A program made the position numbers and the translations under genes. Under the pieces are notes generated by a model. The model had not been told where the DNA came from and did not search any database. It was given only the letters and a program-made list of their open reading frames with translations. DNA of 64,000 bases from Novosphingobium mathurense (GTDB lineage: Bacteria > Pseudomonadota > Alphaproteobacteria > Sphingomonadales > Sphingomonadaceae). Of this stretch, positions 34,337 through 43,670 are shown piece by piece (positions within the stretch are counted from its first letter, which is position 1; each line of letters starts with the position of its first letter). The DNA lies in assembly GCF_900168325.1 (NCBI RefSeq), contig NZ_FVZE01000001.1, positions 1,116,001 to 1,180,000 of the forward strand, given 5' to 3'.

Positions 34337-34717
34337 TCAGGGGATGCGCTCGAAGTGGGCGGCGAGAATGCCGGGCACCGCTTCGAAATCGCGCGACTTG
34401 TGAAGGTACTGATCGGCCCCCGCAGCCAGGCAGCGCTGCCTGACCGAAGCATCCGACTGGTTCGTCAGCACGATGATGAAACAGGTGCTGCTGACCTTGC
34501 GGATCGCCTGTACCACTTCCAACCCCGAAAGAAGCGGCATGGCGAAATCGAGGATGACCGCGTCCGGCCGCTTCGCTTCGAAGCTCCTCTTTGCCTCCAA
34601 CCCATCGTAAACCGGACCGACGATCTCGAACTGTCCCGTTTCCCCCACGAGATCCGCCAGCCGGACAGCGACGCTGCGTGCATCGTCTGCAATCAGCACG
34701 CAGCGTCGCTTCCCCAT
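34337..34717 (-). CDS. Single-domain response regulator (receiver only)
   Basis: 126 residues from the ATG at 34717; in-frame starts at 34732 and 34819 are possible. The receiver fold is complete: acidic pair in LIADDARS near 10, phosphoacceptor Asp in AVILDFAMPLLSG near 54, Thr in IVLTNQSD near 84 and Lys in QYLHKSRDF near 104. It has no output domain. It lies downstream of the coupled kinase and regulator genes at 35-37.5 kb, in the same orientation, with a 237-bp gap. It may compete for phosphate or pass it on. Confidence 0.85.
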   Translation of the reverse strand: MGKRRCVLIADDARSVAVRLADLVGETGQFEIVGPVYDGLEAKRSFEAKRPDAVILDFAMPLLSGLEVVQAIRKVSSTCFIIVLTNQSDASVRQRCLAAGADQYLHKSRDFEAVPGILAAHFERIP

Positions 34718-34954
34718 GCGGGCCACCCCCATGCTGGCCCGCGCCTGTGCCTTGCCAACGCCCCCCTGGCTTTTGACAAGGCCTCCACACTGCCCCCCGT
34801 AAATTGCCTCGGTGACCATGGGGCCAGAATAGGGATTTGCGCCAAGGGGTCTTGTCGGAACGTTCGGCAGCCGGTGTCAGAAAATTGACTACACGGGCAT
34901 CGGCATATTCAGGGCGACCGGGAAGCGAACCGCGTCGTCGGCGCGCTCACCGCG

Positions 34955-35605
34955 CTAGTTCACCAGGTCGTGCTGCATGGCGTAGCGCGCCATTTCCACG
35001 GCATTGGCAAGGCCCGTCTTTTGCCGGATCCGGGCGATGTAGGTGGCGACCGTCTTGTCGCTGATTGCAAGGTCTGCCGCGACTTCCTTCACGGCGCGGC
35101 CCATTGCCAGCCTCTTCAGGATTTCCAGTTCACGTTCGGAGAGTCTTTCGTGCGGCAGTGGCTCGCTGTCTTCGCGGATGCCACGGGCTATGGCGGCAGC
35201 AACGTCTGCGTGCAGGTACGTGCCGCCTTGCGCCACCATCTCGATCGCCCGGACAAGTTCATCGGGCGGCAAGTGCTTGTTGATCAGGCCGTTCGCGCCG
35301 GCCTTGATCGAACGCACCGCGAAGGAAACCTCTCCCTCGGCGGTGATGACGAGGATCGGAACCCCGGCGTTGACGTCCCGGATGCGGCCGAGCACTTCAA
35401 GGATGTCCATGCCGCCCGGCATCATCATGTCGAGCAGGATGAGCCCCCAGTCGCCTTGCGAGACATTTTCGACGACAGCCTGCGAATCCCCTGCTTCGGC
35501 CACTTCCACTTCGCCGAAAATCTCGCGCACCATGGACAGCAACCCGCGCCGCGTAATGGCGTGATCGTCCGCAACGAGGATCTTGCCGATCGCCATGTCC
35601 GTCAT
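34955..35605 (-). CDS. NarL/FixJ-family response regulator
   Basis: 216 residues. The receiver has VADDHAITRRGLLSM near 11, phospho-Asp in LILLDMMMPGG near 58, and Lys in LINKHLPPDEL near 108. The C-terminal LuxR-type helix-turn-helix reads LSERELEILKRLAMGRAVKE and SDKTVATYIARIRQKTGLAN. Its ATG overlaps the TGA of the upstream kinase (ATGA), so it is the natural partner of the 35602-37116 kinase, whose HisKA_3 type normally pairs with NarL-type regulators. Confidence 0.95.
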   Translation of the reverse strand: MTDMAIGKILVADDHAITRRGLLSMVREIFGEVEVAEAGDSQAVVENVSQGDWGLILLDMMMPGGMDILEVLGRIRDVNAGVPILVITAEGEVSFAVRSIKAGANGLINKHLPPDELVRAIEMVAQGGTYLHADVAAAIARGIREDSEPLPHERLSERELEILKRLAMGRAVKEVAADLAISDKTVATYIARIRQKTGLANAVEMARYAMQHDLVN

Positions 35606-37116
35606 TTGGGCACCCTGGCGCTGACTTGCGCCCCGCTCGGAGCATTCGGGACGATCCGTATGGAGCCGCCGAACAGCTCAACCCTCTCGCGCATGCCCAG
35701 AAGGCCGAGCGAAGTTCCTTCCCTGGGGATCTCGGCGAAGCCCTTGCCGTCGTCCGTCACCGTCAATCGCCATTCGTCGTCGGTCGCCTCGAATTCGATG
35801 CGGACATGGCTCGCCTGCGCGTGCCGGATGATATTGGTGAGCATTTCCTGCAGGACCCGGAAGAAGGCCGTGGCGATTTCCGGCGGCGGCAGGTCGCTCT
35901 CGTCGATCCGACATTCGGCGGTCAGGCCATTGCGCAATTCGAAACGGCGCGCCTCATCCTCCATGGCCGCAGCAAGGCCCAGGACGTCCAGCGCGCTGGG
36001 CCGCAATTCCGCGGCGATGCGCCGGACCGTCTCGATCGTGGCGTCGATCAACTCACTGGCATCGTTGAGCTTGGGGACCAGGATGTCCGCCAGCGGCGAG
36101 TCCGCGTCGAGCTTGCGGTTCATCCACCAGACGTCCATCTTCAGCGCCGTGAGCAATTGCCCCAGTTCATCGTGAACCTCTCGGGCAATGCGTTTCTGCT
36201 CTTCCTCGCGCACGGTGTTGAGGCGCGCCGTAAGCTGCCGCATCTGCCGGTCGCGGATCTTGAGCATTTCGAACTGGGCGCGCATCTGCGCTTCCTGCTT
36301 GCGCTTCTCGGTCACGTCCCGGCAGATCGCGCCGAACTGCTGGATGGTCCCCTGCGCATCCGGGAGGCCGAAGGCGACCACTGAAAGCGTCATCTGCCGA
36401 CCGTCTCGTGCCAGCAGGGTAATCTCGTGCTCGCCCGCACTGGCGCCCTGTAGGGCACCGGCCAGAATGCCGCGTTGCTCGACCGCGCTCTCGACATCGA
36501 CGGCGCGCAGCAGATCGTGCGCCCGCGTGCCGACGGCCTCTGCCGAGGCATATCCGAAGATGCGTTCCGCGGCGGGGTTCCAGCTCGTGATCGTCCCGTC
36601 CGGCCCGCCGCTGAACACCGCATCGCCGGATGCTTCGACGATACCCGCCAGCAGCGCGTGCAACTGCTCTGCCCGCTGGCGCTCCGAAGCTTCACGCGTT
36701 CGGGCCACGGCATAGCGAATGGCCCGCGCCAATGCCGTGCCCTTGAGATCGGACTTGGGAATGTAGTCCTGCGCACCGGCCTCCAGGCATTGGAGCGCCA
36801 GGCTTTCCTCGTCCAGGCCGGTCAGAACGACAATCGGCGCATCGCTGGCGACACTGCGGATGGCGTGGACGCATTCAACGCCGTTGCCATCGGGCAGGCC
36901 AAGGTCGAGCAGGACGGCAGTGACGGCCGCATCGCGCAGGGCCTCGGTCGCCCTGGCGATCGAAGTCGCGTGGATCAACTGCGATCGCTGGTCGGAGAGA
37001 ATTTCTTCGATGTAATCGGCATCGCCGGGGTTGTCTTCCACCAGCAGGATCGGACCGAGGTCCTCGACATGGTGGCCGCCGGGGCCGTTATCCCGATCTC
37101 CTGCCACCAAGGCCAT
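35602..37116 (-). CDS. Receiver-PAS-histidine kinase (HisKA_3 type)
   Basis: 504 residues, no membrane helices. Order: receiver at the N-terminus (LLVEDNPGDADYIEEIL near 24, phospho-Asp in VLLDLGLPDGNG near 70, Lys in YIPKSDL); PAS domain near 160-270 (SGGPDGTITSWNPAAERIFGY, cited in part); then a coiled linker; HisKA_3 with the phospho-His in AREVHDELGQLLTAL near 333; and a HATPase with NIIRHAQASHVRIE and DDGKGF. The receiver at the N-terminus is the reverse of normal hybrid kinases, so the upstream single receiver or kinase could feed phosphate or inhibit it. The ATG overlaps the stop of the upstream receiver gene (TGATG) and its stop overlaps the NarL-type gene. Confidence 0.93.
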   Translation of the reverse strand: MALVAGDRDNGPGGHHVEDLGPILLVEDNPGDADYIEEILSDQRSQLIHATSIARATEALRDAAVTAVLLDLGLPDGNGVECVHAIRSVASDAPIVVLTGLDEESLALQCLEAGAQDYIPKSDLKGTALARAIRYAVARTREASERQRAEQLHALLAGIVEASGDAVFSGGPDGTITSWNPAAERIFGYASAEAVGTRAHDLLRAVDVESAVEQRGILAGALQGASAGEHEITLLARDGRQMTLSVVAFGLPDAQGTIQQFGAICRDVTEKRKQEAQMRAQFEMLKIRDRQMRQLTARLNTVREEEQKRIAREVHDELGQLLTALKMDVWWMNRKLDADSPLADILVPKLNDASELIDATIETVRRIAAELRPSALDVLGLAAAMEDEARRFELRNGLTAECRIDESDLPPPEIATAFFRVLQEMLTNIIRHAQASHVRIEFEATDDEWRLTVTDDGKGFAEIPREGTSLGLLGMRERVELFGGSIRIVPNAPSGAQVSARVPK

Positions 37117-37541
37117 CACGGCAACTGGGCGACCGATAGCCAGAAGTTTTCGATCTCCTTCACCCGGGACTGGAATTCCTGCAGCCCCACCGGCTTGGTG
37201 ACGTAGCAATTGGCGCCCAGATCGTAGCTTTCCTCAACGTCGGGCCGGGCATCCGATGAGGACAGCACCACGACCGGGATACGCTTCAACCGTTCGTCCC
37301 GGCGAATTTCCCGCAGCACGCCATGGCCATTGAGGCGGGGCAGGTTCATGTCGAGCAGGATGAGGTCGGGCTGCGCGGCATCCTGATAGGGCGCGCGCGC
37401 ATGGAGATAGTCGCAGGCCTCGACGCCGTCCTTCACGACCACCGGATCGCAGGCAAGCGGACCGGGCTGCAGCGTTTCGGTGATCAGGAAGGCATCGGCT
37501 TCGTTGTCCTCAACGATCAGTAATCGCACCTGACTGCCCAT
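37116..37541 (-). CDS. CheY-like receiver, Rcp1/phytochrome-type
   Basis: 141 residues. The receiver has LLIVEDNEADAFLI near 7, phospho-Asp in LILLDMNLPRLNGHGVL near 62, and Lys in YVTKPVGLQEF. The longer loop before the Asp and ETLQ helix are typical of the Rcp1 type that pairs with bacteriophytochrome-like kinases having an SHDLQEPLR box. The membrane kinase at 37769-39625 has exactly that box and lies upstream on the same strand. The stop overlaps the next kinase start. Confidence 0.92.
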   Translation of the reverse strand: MGSQVRLLIVEDNEADAFLITETLQPGPLACDPVVVKDGVEACDYLHARAPYQDAAQPDLILLDMNLPRLNGHGVLREIRRDERLKRIPVVVLSSSDARPDVEESYDLGANCYVTKPVGLQEFQSRVKEIENFWLSVAQLP

Positions 37542-37768
37542 GCCCTGGCCTCTTCAATCTGAGATTTGCGCCTGAACCGTTCCGCATCGACAGGCTCAAT
37601 CGGCACGATATGACTTGCCAGCCGGAAATCAAGCTAAAGCAAACGGATAGGTACAATCAAGTATAGCACCGCCGCCCGGAACCAAGGTAACAAGGATTTA
37701 ACCATCCCACCCCTTACGCAAAGGGTCATTTCCGCGCTGGATAGGGCCGGATTACGCAATCGTTTGCC

Positions 37769-39625
37769 CTAAAGATCGGCGGGAAGCGTGAAGAAGAACG
37801 TGGTACCCCTGCCCGGCTCCGATTCGACCCGGATCGATCCGCCGTGGCGCTCGACGATTCGCTTGGAAATGGCGAGGCCGATCCCGCTACCCTCAAAGGC
37901 CGACCGCTCATGCAGGCGCTGGAACATCTGGAAGATGCGGTCCGCAAAGCGCATCTCCATGCCGATGCCGTTGTCGCTTACGGCAAATCGAACCATCCTG
38001 CCCTCCACCTCGGATAGAACGCGAACCCTTGGCGGTTCATCCCCGCGGAACTTGAGCGCGTTGCCGATCAGGTTCTGGAACAGCTGGGCAAGCTGCACCT
38101 CATCGCCCCGCACGCGGGGAAGGTCGTCCCACTCGACCATGCCGCCGCATTCTTCGAGCCGACGCTGGAGTGTGTGGACCACGCGGTCCACGACGGCATT
38201 GGTCTCTACCGGAACCGGAGGCTTGCCCTGCGATCCCACGCGCGAATAGGCCAGCAGGTCGGAGACGAGCTGCTGCATCCGCCTTGCACCGTCCGATGCA
38301 TAATGGATGAACTTGTCCGCCCGCTCGTCAAGCTGACCGGTATAGCGCTGGCTCAGCAGTTCAACGTAGTTCGCGACCATGCGCAGCGGTTCCTGCAGAT
38401 CGTGTGACGCGACGTAGGCGAACTGCTCCAGCTCGGCATTGCTGCGCTGGAGTTCGAGATCCTTGAGCTTGCGCGCACTGATGTCACGGATGATCGAGGA
38501 GGCGCCGATAACCGTACCGGATGCGAGCAGGATCGGCGAGACCGTGATCGATACGTCGAGCATGCTGCCATCCTTGCGTCTGCGCACGGTCTCGAAGTGA
38601 TCGATATGTTCCTTGCGATGGATCCTTGCGAGTATCTCGGTTTCTTCTTCGGCCCTTTCCGCGGGGATCAGCATCTGCATCGGGCGGCCAATCGCCTCGC
38701 GCGCGCCATAACCGAAGAGACGTTCACCGCCCCTGTTCCAGCTGGTGATGATACCATTCAGATCCTTGCCGATGATGGCATCGTCCGAGGATTCGACAAT
38801 GGCGACGAGGCGCGCCTCGGTGCGGTTGATACGGCCGATCTGGGCACTGGTGACGACCACCATGGCGCCAAGGGTTATGATCATGATCACGGCAACGGCA
38901 GCAAAGCCGAACGAGGTTCCGACAAGACCGACGCCGACCAGCCAGTTCGCCGCGCCGCCGATCACGAAAGGCGCGATCACCGCAACCGGCATCATCAGCT
39001 GGAAAGCGCTGCGCGCCTGCGGGCCGGTCGCGACATGCCTCAGCCAGCCCCGTTTCGGATCGAGCATCAGGATCGCCATGGCGAGCAGCGTCACGACCAG
39101 CGCCGTGGGAAAGGCCATGGCCGAAAAGCCAAGGACCTGGGTCAGCGCAGCAACTTCATAGGCATAGCCGACGATCGCGCTGCCCGAGATCATCAGGGCA
39201 CCGATCGCCAGGCCGGCGCCAAGGTAATAGCGCTGTGCGCCGATAGCGGCGATGGCGCCGGACAGAAGCAGGAAGCTTACCGCCGTCGCGGGAGAAAAGC
39301 GCCCCATGCCTGGTCCCATGAGGTACCCGGCATCGCCCAGGTCCAGGGCATACTGCCCCAGGGCCACCAACGATATGGCCGCGACCAGCGCGCAGGCGAC
39401 CATCCAGACGATCCGCCACCCTGTCCGCTCATCCCGATCCTTTGCAATGACGGCGATCACCACAAGGATCGCGCAGGCTGCGGTCGCAAGCGAAGTCTTC
39501 GCCGCCCCTACCCCGAAACTGGTGAGCGCCGGCAAGCCGAGCATCCAGCCCGCGGCAGCCACGCCGGAATAGAGTGCGACCACTCCGGCCAAACCGCGGC
39601 GCGTCAGAGCGAGCATGGCATCCAA
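37769..39625 (-). CDS. Membrane-bound PAS histidine kinase with phytochrome-type HisKA
   Basis: 618 residues. The first ~270 residues contain about seven or eight hydrophobic helices of a MASE-like integral sensor. A PAS domain (about 280-395) has SSDDAIIGKDLNGIITSWNR (cited in part) near 282. HisKA carries the phospho-His in ASHDLQEPLRMVANYVELL near 408. The HATPase has NLIGNALKF, SDNGIGMEMRF and GSGIGLAISKRIVERH. No chromophore-binding domain is present, so light sensing is not implied. An alternative start is the Met 9 bases in. It is 227 bp upstream of the Rcp1-type receiver. Confidence 0.93.
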   Translation of the reverse strand: MDAMLALTRRGLAGVVALYSGVAAAGWMLGLPALTSFGVGAAKTSLATAACAILVVIAVIAKDRDERTGWRIVWMVACALVAAISLVALGQYALDLGDAGYLMGPGMGRFSPATAVSFLLLSGAIAAIGAQRYYLGAGLAIGALMISGSAIVGYAYEVAALTQVLGFSAMAFPTALVVTLLAMAILMLDPKRGWLRHVATGPQARSAFQLMMPVAVIAPFVIGGAANWLVGVGLVGTSFGFAAVAVIMIITLGAMVVVTSAQIGRINRTEARLVAIVESSDDAIIGKDLNGIITSWNRGGERLFGYGAREAIGRPMQMLIPAERAEEETEILARIHRKEHIDHFETVRRRKDGSMLDVSITVSPILLASGTVIGASSIIRDISARKLKDLELQRSNAELEQFAYVASHDLQEPLRMVANYVELLSQRYTGQLDERADKFIHYASDGARRMQQLVSDLLAYSRVGSQGKPPVPVETNAVVDRVVHTLQRRLEECGGMVEWDDLPRVRGDEVQLAQLFQNLIGNALKFRGDEPPRVRVLSEVEGRMVRFAVSDNGIGMEMRFADRIFQMFQRLHERSAFEGSGIGLAISKRIVERHGGSIRVESEPGRGTTFFFTLPADL

Positions 39626-39837
39626 GACCTGAGCAGCACCGGCGTCCTCCCGAATTTCATCGCCCTGACAATGTCTTGCGACTAACGCTTCAGGTCAATC
39701 TCTCTTTCCGGTCGTGCCAATCCAACCGGACTTTGGCGCCTGCCGTGACGTTCATCTGTCCGTCCCGCCCCGGCATTGATTTACTCGAAAGTAACTATCT
39801 CCCAACAGTTCGTATCCTGCGCCACCGAGTGGAGACC

Positions 39838-41037
39838 GTGACAAGATCCCGGAATTTTCTGAATACGGTCAATGACCTGTACTCGCGCGTCGGGCTTTTC
39901 ATCGCTTCAACGGTGCTGCTCGGATCGCTCCTCATTGGCTCAAGCTTCATCGCCTGGCGGGCCAATGTCCAGCAGCAGGAACTGGCGCGGCTCAATTCCG
40001 AAACGATTGCCCTGTTGCGCGATGCCCACCGGATCAGGCTGGCTGCGCTCGAAGCGCTGCGCGGGCAGCGCGGCTACCTGCTGACAGGCGACCCGCGCTA
40101 TCTCGAACCCATGCTCGAAAGCGAACGCGAGCTTCCCGGCCTCATGGCAGCCCTGCGCAGTCACATAGACGGTAACGAGGAAAACACCCGGGAGCTCCAG
40201 CGGCTAGGGAACGAGGTGCAGAGCTATTTCATGGACCTTCGCACCGTGATCGTCTTCGAAAACGCCGGGTTGAAGAAGGAGATGCTCGATGTCGTGCGAA
40301 CCGGGCACGCCCGTCGCTCAATCAACCGGATCAATGCGGACGTCCAGCGGATCGTCACGCGCGAACGCGCGCGGCTCGGCTCGGTCAACGCCAAGACCCG
40401 GTCGGTCAACAATATCCTGCCGATGTACCTTCTGGTCATGACCACCGCCGGTGTCTGCCTGCTGTTCACGACATCGCTGACGGTAATCGCGCTTCGCCGG
40501 TCCATCGCGCGCGAACGCACCTACCAGCAGGAGCTGCGCTATATCGCCCAGACCGACGAACTGACCGGCATTGCCAACCGGCGCGAATTCCTCGCCGCTC
40601 TCGATCGGTCGATCGCCTTCGCGCGCCGCAACCAGTCAGAATTTTCGCTCGCCATCTTCGACATCGACCATTTCAAGGGCATCAACGACAGCTACGGCCA
40701 TGCTGCCGGCGACGACGTGATCCGCCGCGTTGCGAAGCTGGCCGTCGGCGCCGTGCGCGCCTGCGACCTTGTCGGCCGGATCGGCGGGGAGGAATTCGAC
40801 ATACTTCTGCCCAATGCCGATGGACAGGAAGCTGGGGCCGTCTGCGAAAGATTGCGCGTGGCGATCCATTCGCAGGCGATGGAAGTGCCACCGGATTCAG
40901 CGGTGCCGGTCACGATCAGTTCCGGCGTCGCGCAGCTCGATCCGATAGAGAATGCCAACAAGCTGATGGAGCGGGCCGATCGGGCGCTCTACGAAGCCAA
41001 GCACGGCGGGCGCGACCAGGTTCGCCTCGCTGCGTGA
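39838..41037 (+). CDS. Diguanylate cyclase with CHASE3-like sensor domain
   Basis: About 399 residues from a GTG start; the start is uncertain since the frame is open for some 260 bases upstream. Two membrane helices (about 18-41 and 195-222) flank a helical CHASE3-like periplasmic domain with LEALRGQRGYLLTGDPRYLEPM (cited in part). The GGDEF domain has TDELTGIANRREFLAAL, DIDHFKGINDSYGHAAGD and the active site GRIGGEEF, with an RxxD inhibitory site (RACD) five residues before it. It should make cyclic di-GMP. It diverges from the membrane kinase gene by about 212 bp. Confidence 0.9.
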   Translation: MTRSRNFLNTVNDLYSRVGLFIASTVLLGSLLIGSSFIAWRANVQQQELARLNSETIALLRDAHRIRLAALEALRGQRGYLLTGDPRYLEPMLESERELPGLMAALRSHIDGNEENTRELQRLGNEVQSYFMDLRTVIVFENAGLKKEMLDVVRTGHARRSINRINADVQRIVTRERARLGSVNAKTRSVNNILPMYLLVMTTAGVCLLFTTSLTVIALRRSIARERTYQQELRYIAQTDELTGIANRREFLAALDRSIAFARRNQSEFSLAIFDIDHFKGINDSYGHAAGDDVIRRVAKLAVGAVRACDLVGRIGGEEFDILLPNADGQEAGAVCERLRVAIHSQAMEVPPDSAVPVTISSGVAQLDPIENANKLMERADRALYEAKHGGRDQVRLAA

Positions 41038-41055
41038 TTCTCGGTCGCGCGGGAT

Positions 41056-43113
41056 TTAACCGCCGCGCAACAGTTGCACGCCCCAATCGCGCTCGAACAG
41101 GTAGAGCAGCAGTCGCGCCGCTTCGCCGCGCGCACCCGACAGGCCGCCGTCGCGCTCGATCAGCAGCCTGGCATCGTCATGCGCCAGCGGCAGCAATTTC
41201 TGGATCTGCTCCAGCGTGGCAAGACGGAACGGCGTGTCGCCGGACTGACGCGTGCCGAGCAACTCACCGCCACCGCGCAGTTCCAGGTCCTCCTCGGCCA
41301 GCCGAAAGCCGTCCTGTGTCTCGCGCATCAGGGCCAGGCGCTGGCGTGCGGTTTCGCTGAGCTGTTGCCCGCGCAGCAGCAGGCAGGTCGATTTCTCGCT
41401 GCCACGCCCGACACGGCCGCGAAGCTGGTGGAGCTGCGCCAGCCCGAAACGCTCGGCCTGCTCGATCACCATCAGCGTGGCATTGGGCACGTCGACGCCG
41501 ACTTCGATCACCGTCGTCGCCACCAGCACTTTGGCCTCGCCGCTCGCGAAGCGCTCCATCGCCGCGTCCTTGGCCTCGGGCTTGAGTTGGCCGTGGACAA
41601 GGACGACGTCCTCCCCGAACCGCTCCTTTAGCGAGGCATAGCGCGCCTCGGCGGCGGCAAGGTCGTCGCTCTCGCTTTCGCGCACCATCGGGCAGACCCA
41701 ATAGGCCTGTTGCCCGGTCTCCAGATGGCGGACAATGGCACCGACGACATCGTCCATTCGCTCGACCGAAACCACGCGCGTGTCGATCGCCTGACGTCCG
41801 GGCGGCAGTTCGTCCAGCCGCGAAACTTCCATCTCGCCATACTGCGCCAGCGTCAGCGTGCGCGGGATCGGCGTGGCGGTCATCGCCAGGGTATGCGGCG
41901 TGCGCCGTCCCTTGCGCGCCAGCATCAGGCGCTGCCCGACGCCGAAGCGGTGCTGCTCGTCGATCACCACCAGCGCGAGGTTCTTGTAGGAAACGGTATC
42001 CTGGAAGATCGCGTGGGTGCCTACGACGATATCGATGGAGCCGTCGATCAACCCCATCAGGATCGATTCGCGCGCCTTGCCCTTGTCGCGTCCGGTGAGC
42101 AGGGCAATCTCGACGCCGGTGCCCTGCGCCATGCGCGACAAGGTTTCATGGTGCTGGCGAGCCAGAATTTCAGTGGGGGCCAGCAGCGCCGCCTGTGCCC
42201 CCGCTTCGACCGCGATCAGCATCGACGAGAGGGCAACCACGGTCTTGCCCGAGCCCACGTCGCCCTGCAGCAGGCGCAGCATCGGCGACTTCTGTGCAAC
42301 ATCGCCCTCGATCTCGCCGATCGAGCGCTTCTGCGCCCCGGTCAGCTCGAAAGGCAGCCGCAACTTCGCGCGCAACGAACCGTCCCCCGCCAGCGGCGTA
42401 CCGGACTGCGCGCGGTTGCTTTCGCGCACAAGCATCAGCGCCAGCGCATTGGCGAGCAGTTCGTCATAGGCCAGACGGTCGCGCGCAGGGCCATTCACCC
42501 CCTTGTGCGCTGCCAGCAGGGCCTCGCGCCAGACGGGCCACTTCATCTTCCCGAGCAGTCCCGGCTCGATCCATTCAGGCATTTCCGGCAGGACTTTGAG
42601 CGCCTGCTGCACCAGCCCGGATACGCGCCCCTGCGTCAGCCCCTCGGACAGCGGATAGACCGCCTCGCACAGTTGGCCGTGCAGCGCCTGCCTGCTTTGC
42701 GCGACATGTTCGGGATGCACGATCTGCAGCATCTGCCCATACTGGTCGAGGCGGCCTGCGATCCAGCGCGTCTCTCCCACCGGCAGCAGCTTGCGCGCAG
42801 TGTACGAGGCGCGCCCGAAGTAGGTGAGCGTGCAGATATTGCCCGCCACGTCCTCGGCGATGACCCGGAACGGCCCCCTGCCGGCAGATGCCCGGTGCTC
42901 GCGCACGGTCAGGGCGACGATGATGTTTTCGCCCACCCCCGCATCGTCGAGATTCTCGACCGCGCGACGCTCGACGAACCGGTCGGGCAAGTGGTATGCA
43001 AGGTCCCTGATCCGCGTGAGTCCGAGCTTTTCAAGCGGACGCCGCAGTTTCGGACCGACACCGTCGAGAGCATCGACTTCGACGAACAGGGAATTGAGCG
43101 CTTCAGGCCTCAT
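41056..43113 (-). CDS. recG: ATP-dependent DNA helicase RecG
   Basis: 685 residues. The wedge (OB) domain occupies about 55-160. The helicase core has Walker A in LLQGDVGSGKTVVALS near 288, the DEQH box VVIDEQHRFGVGQR near 392, and the C-terminal TATPIPRTL and GRVGRGSEKSTCLLL motifs. It unwinds and reverses stalled replication forks and branched DNA. It diverges from the host-attachment family gene and lies close to sdhE and mfd, a typical alphaproteobacterial neighbourhood. Confidence 0.97.
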   Translation of the reverse strand: MRPEALNSLFVEVDALDGVGPKLRRPLEKLGLTRIRDLAYHLPDRFVERRAVENLDDAGVGENIIVALTVREHRASAGRGPFRVIAEDVAGNICTLTYFGRASYTARKLLPVGETRWIAGRLDQYGQMLQIVHPEHVAQSRQALHGQLCEAVYPLSEGLTQGRVSGLVQQALKVLPEMPEWIEPGLLGKMKWPVWREALLAAHKGVNGPARDRLAYDELLANALALMLVRESNRAQSGTPLAGDGSLRAKLRLPFELTGAQKRSIGEIEGDVAQKSPMLRLLQGDVGSGKTVVALSSMLIAVEAGAQAALLAPTEILARQHHETLSRMAQGTGVEIALLTGRDKGKARESILMGLIDGSIDIVVGTHAIFQDTVSYKNLALVVIDEQHRFGVGQRLMLARKGRRTPHTLAMTATPIPRTLTLAQYGEMEVSRLDELPPGRQAIDTRVVSVERMDDVVGAIVRHLETGQQAYWVCPMVRESESDDLAAAEARYASLKERFGEDVVLVHGQLKPEAKDAAMERFASGEAKVLVATTVIEVGVDVPNATLMVIEQAERFGLAQLHQLRGRVGRGSEKSTCLLLRGQQLSETARQRLALMRETQDGFRLAEEDLELRGGGELLGTRQSGDTPFRLATLEQIQKLLPLAHDDARLLIERDGGLSGARGEAARLLLYLFERDWGVQLLRGG

Positions 43114-43218
43114 GAGGAGCCTCTTAGCGCGAGACTGAAGCGTTTCGCCAGACGCCAGGGAACAGGGATGGGGACAGCGTTGTTGGCCTTACAGGCATGA
43201 CCGGAAAAGGAGAATCGG

Positions 43219-43641
43219 ATGCTTTTGCCCAACGGAACCGTGTTCGCTATCGTCGACGGCGAGAAGTTCGAGCTTTATCGCAACTCCGGAATCGAAGCCG
43301 AGCCACGGCTCACGGCGTTGACGGTTCCCGAACTGGAACCCACCAATTTCAGCGCAGGCGCGCGTGAACACGATGCCGGATCGCGCCACAAGGCCCGAAC
43401 CGGAGACCCCAGCAACGACTCGCTCGACGAGCGCGCCCACGTCGCGGCAGTGACCGACTGGCTCAACCGTCAGGTGCTTGAGCGGGAGATCGACCAGCTG
43501 ATCGTCGTCGCCGATCCGCGCTCGCTGGGCGAAATGCGACGCCACTATCACAAGGAACTCAAGCAGGTGCTGGTCGGCGAAGTGGCCAAGACGATGACCG
43601 GACGCCCGCCAGCAGAGATCGTGCGCGCCCTGCACGACTGA
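43219..43641 (+). CDS. Host-attachment family protein (BaeRF-like, PF10116 type)
   Basis: 140 residues. It begins VFAIVDGEKFELYRNSG, has REHDAGSRHKARTGDPSND near 49-66 and ends LVGEVAKTMTGRPPAEIVRAL, which is characteristic of proteins annotated as required for attachment to host cells. That label comes from Agrobacterium; structural relatives belong to the eRF1/BaeRF superfamily, so a role in RNA or ribosome handling is also possible. An AGGAG lies ahead of the ATG. It sits between recG and sdhE. Confidence 0.82.
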   Translation: MLLPNGTVFAIVDGEKFELYRNSGIEAEPRLTALTVPELEPTNFSAGAREHDAGSRHKARTGDPSNDSLDERAHVAAVTDWLNRQVLEREIDQLIVVADPRSLGEMRRHYHKELKQVLVGEVAKTMTGRPPAEIVRALHD

Positions 43642-43670
43642 GCCCCGGGGCCCCGGCCCCACTTGCTCAT

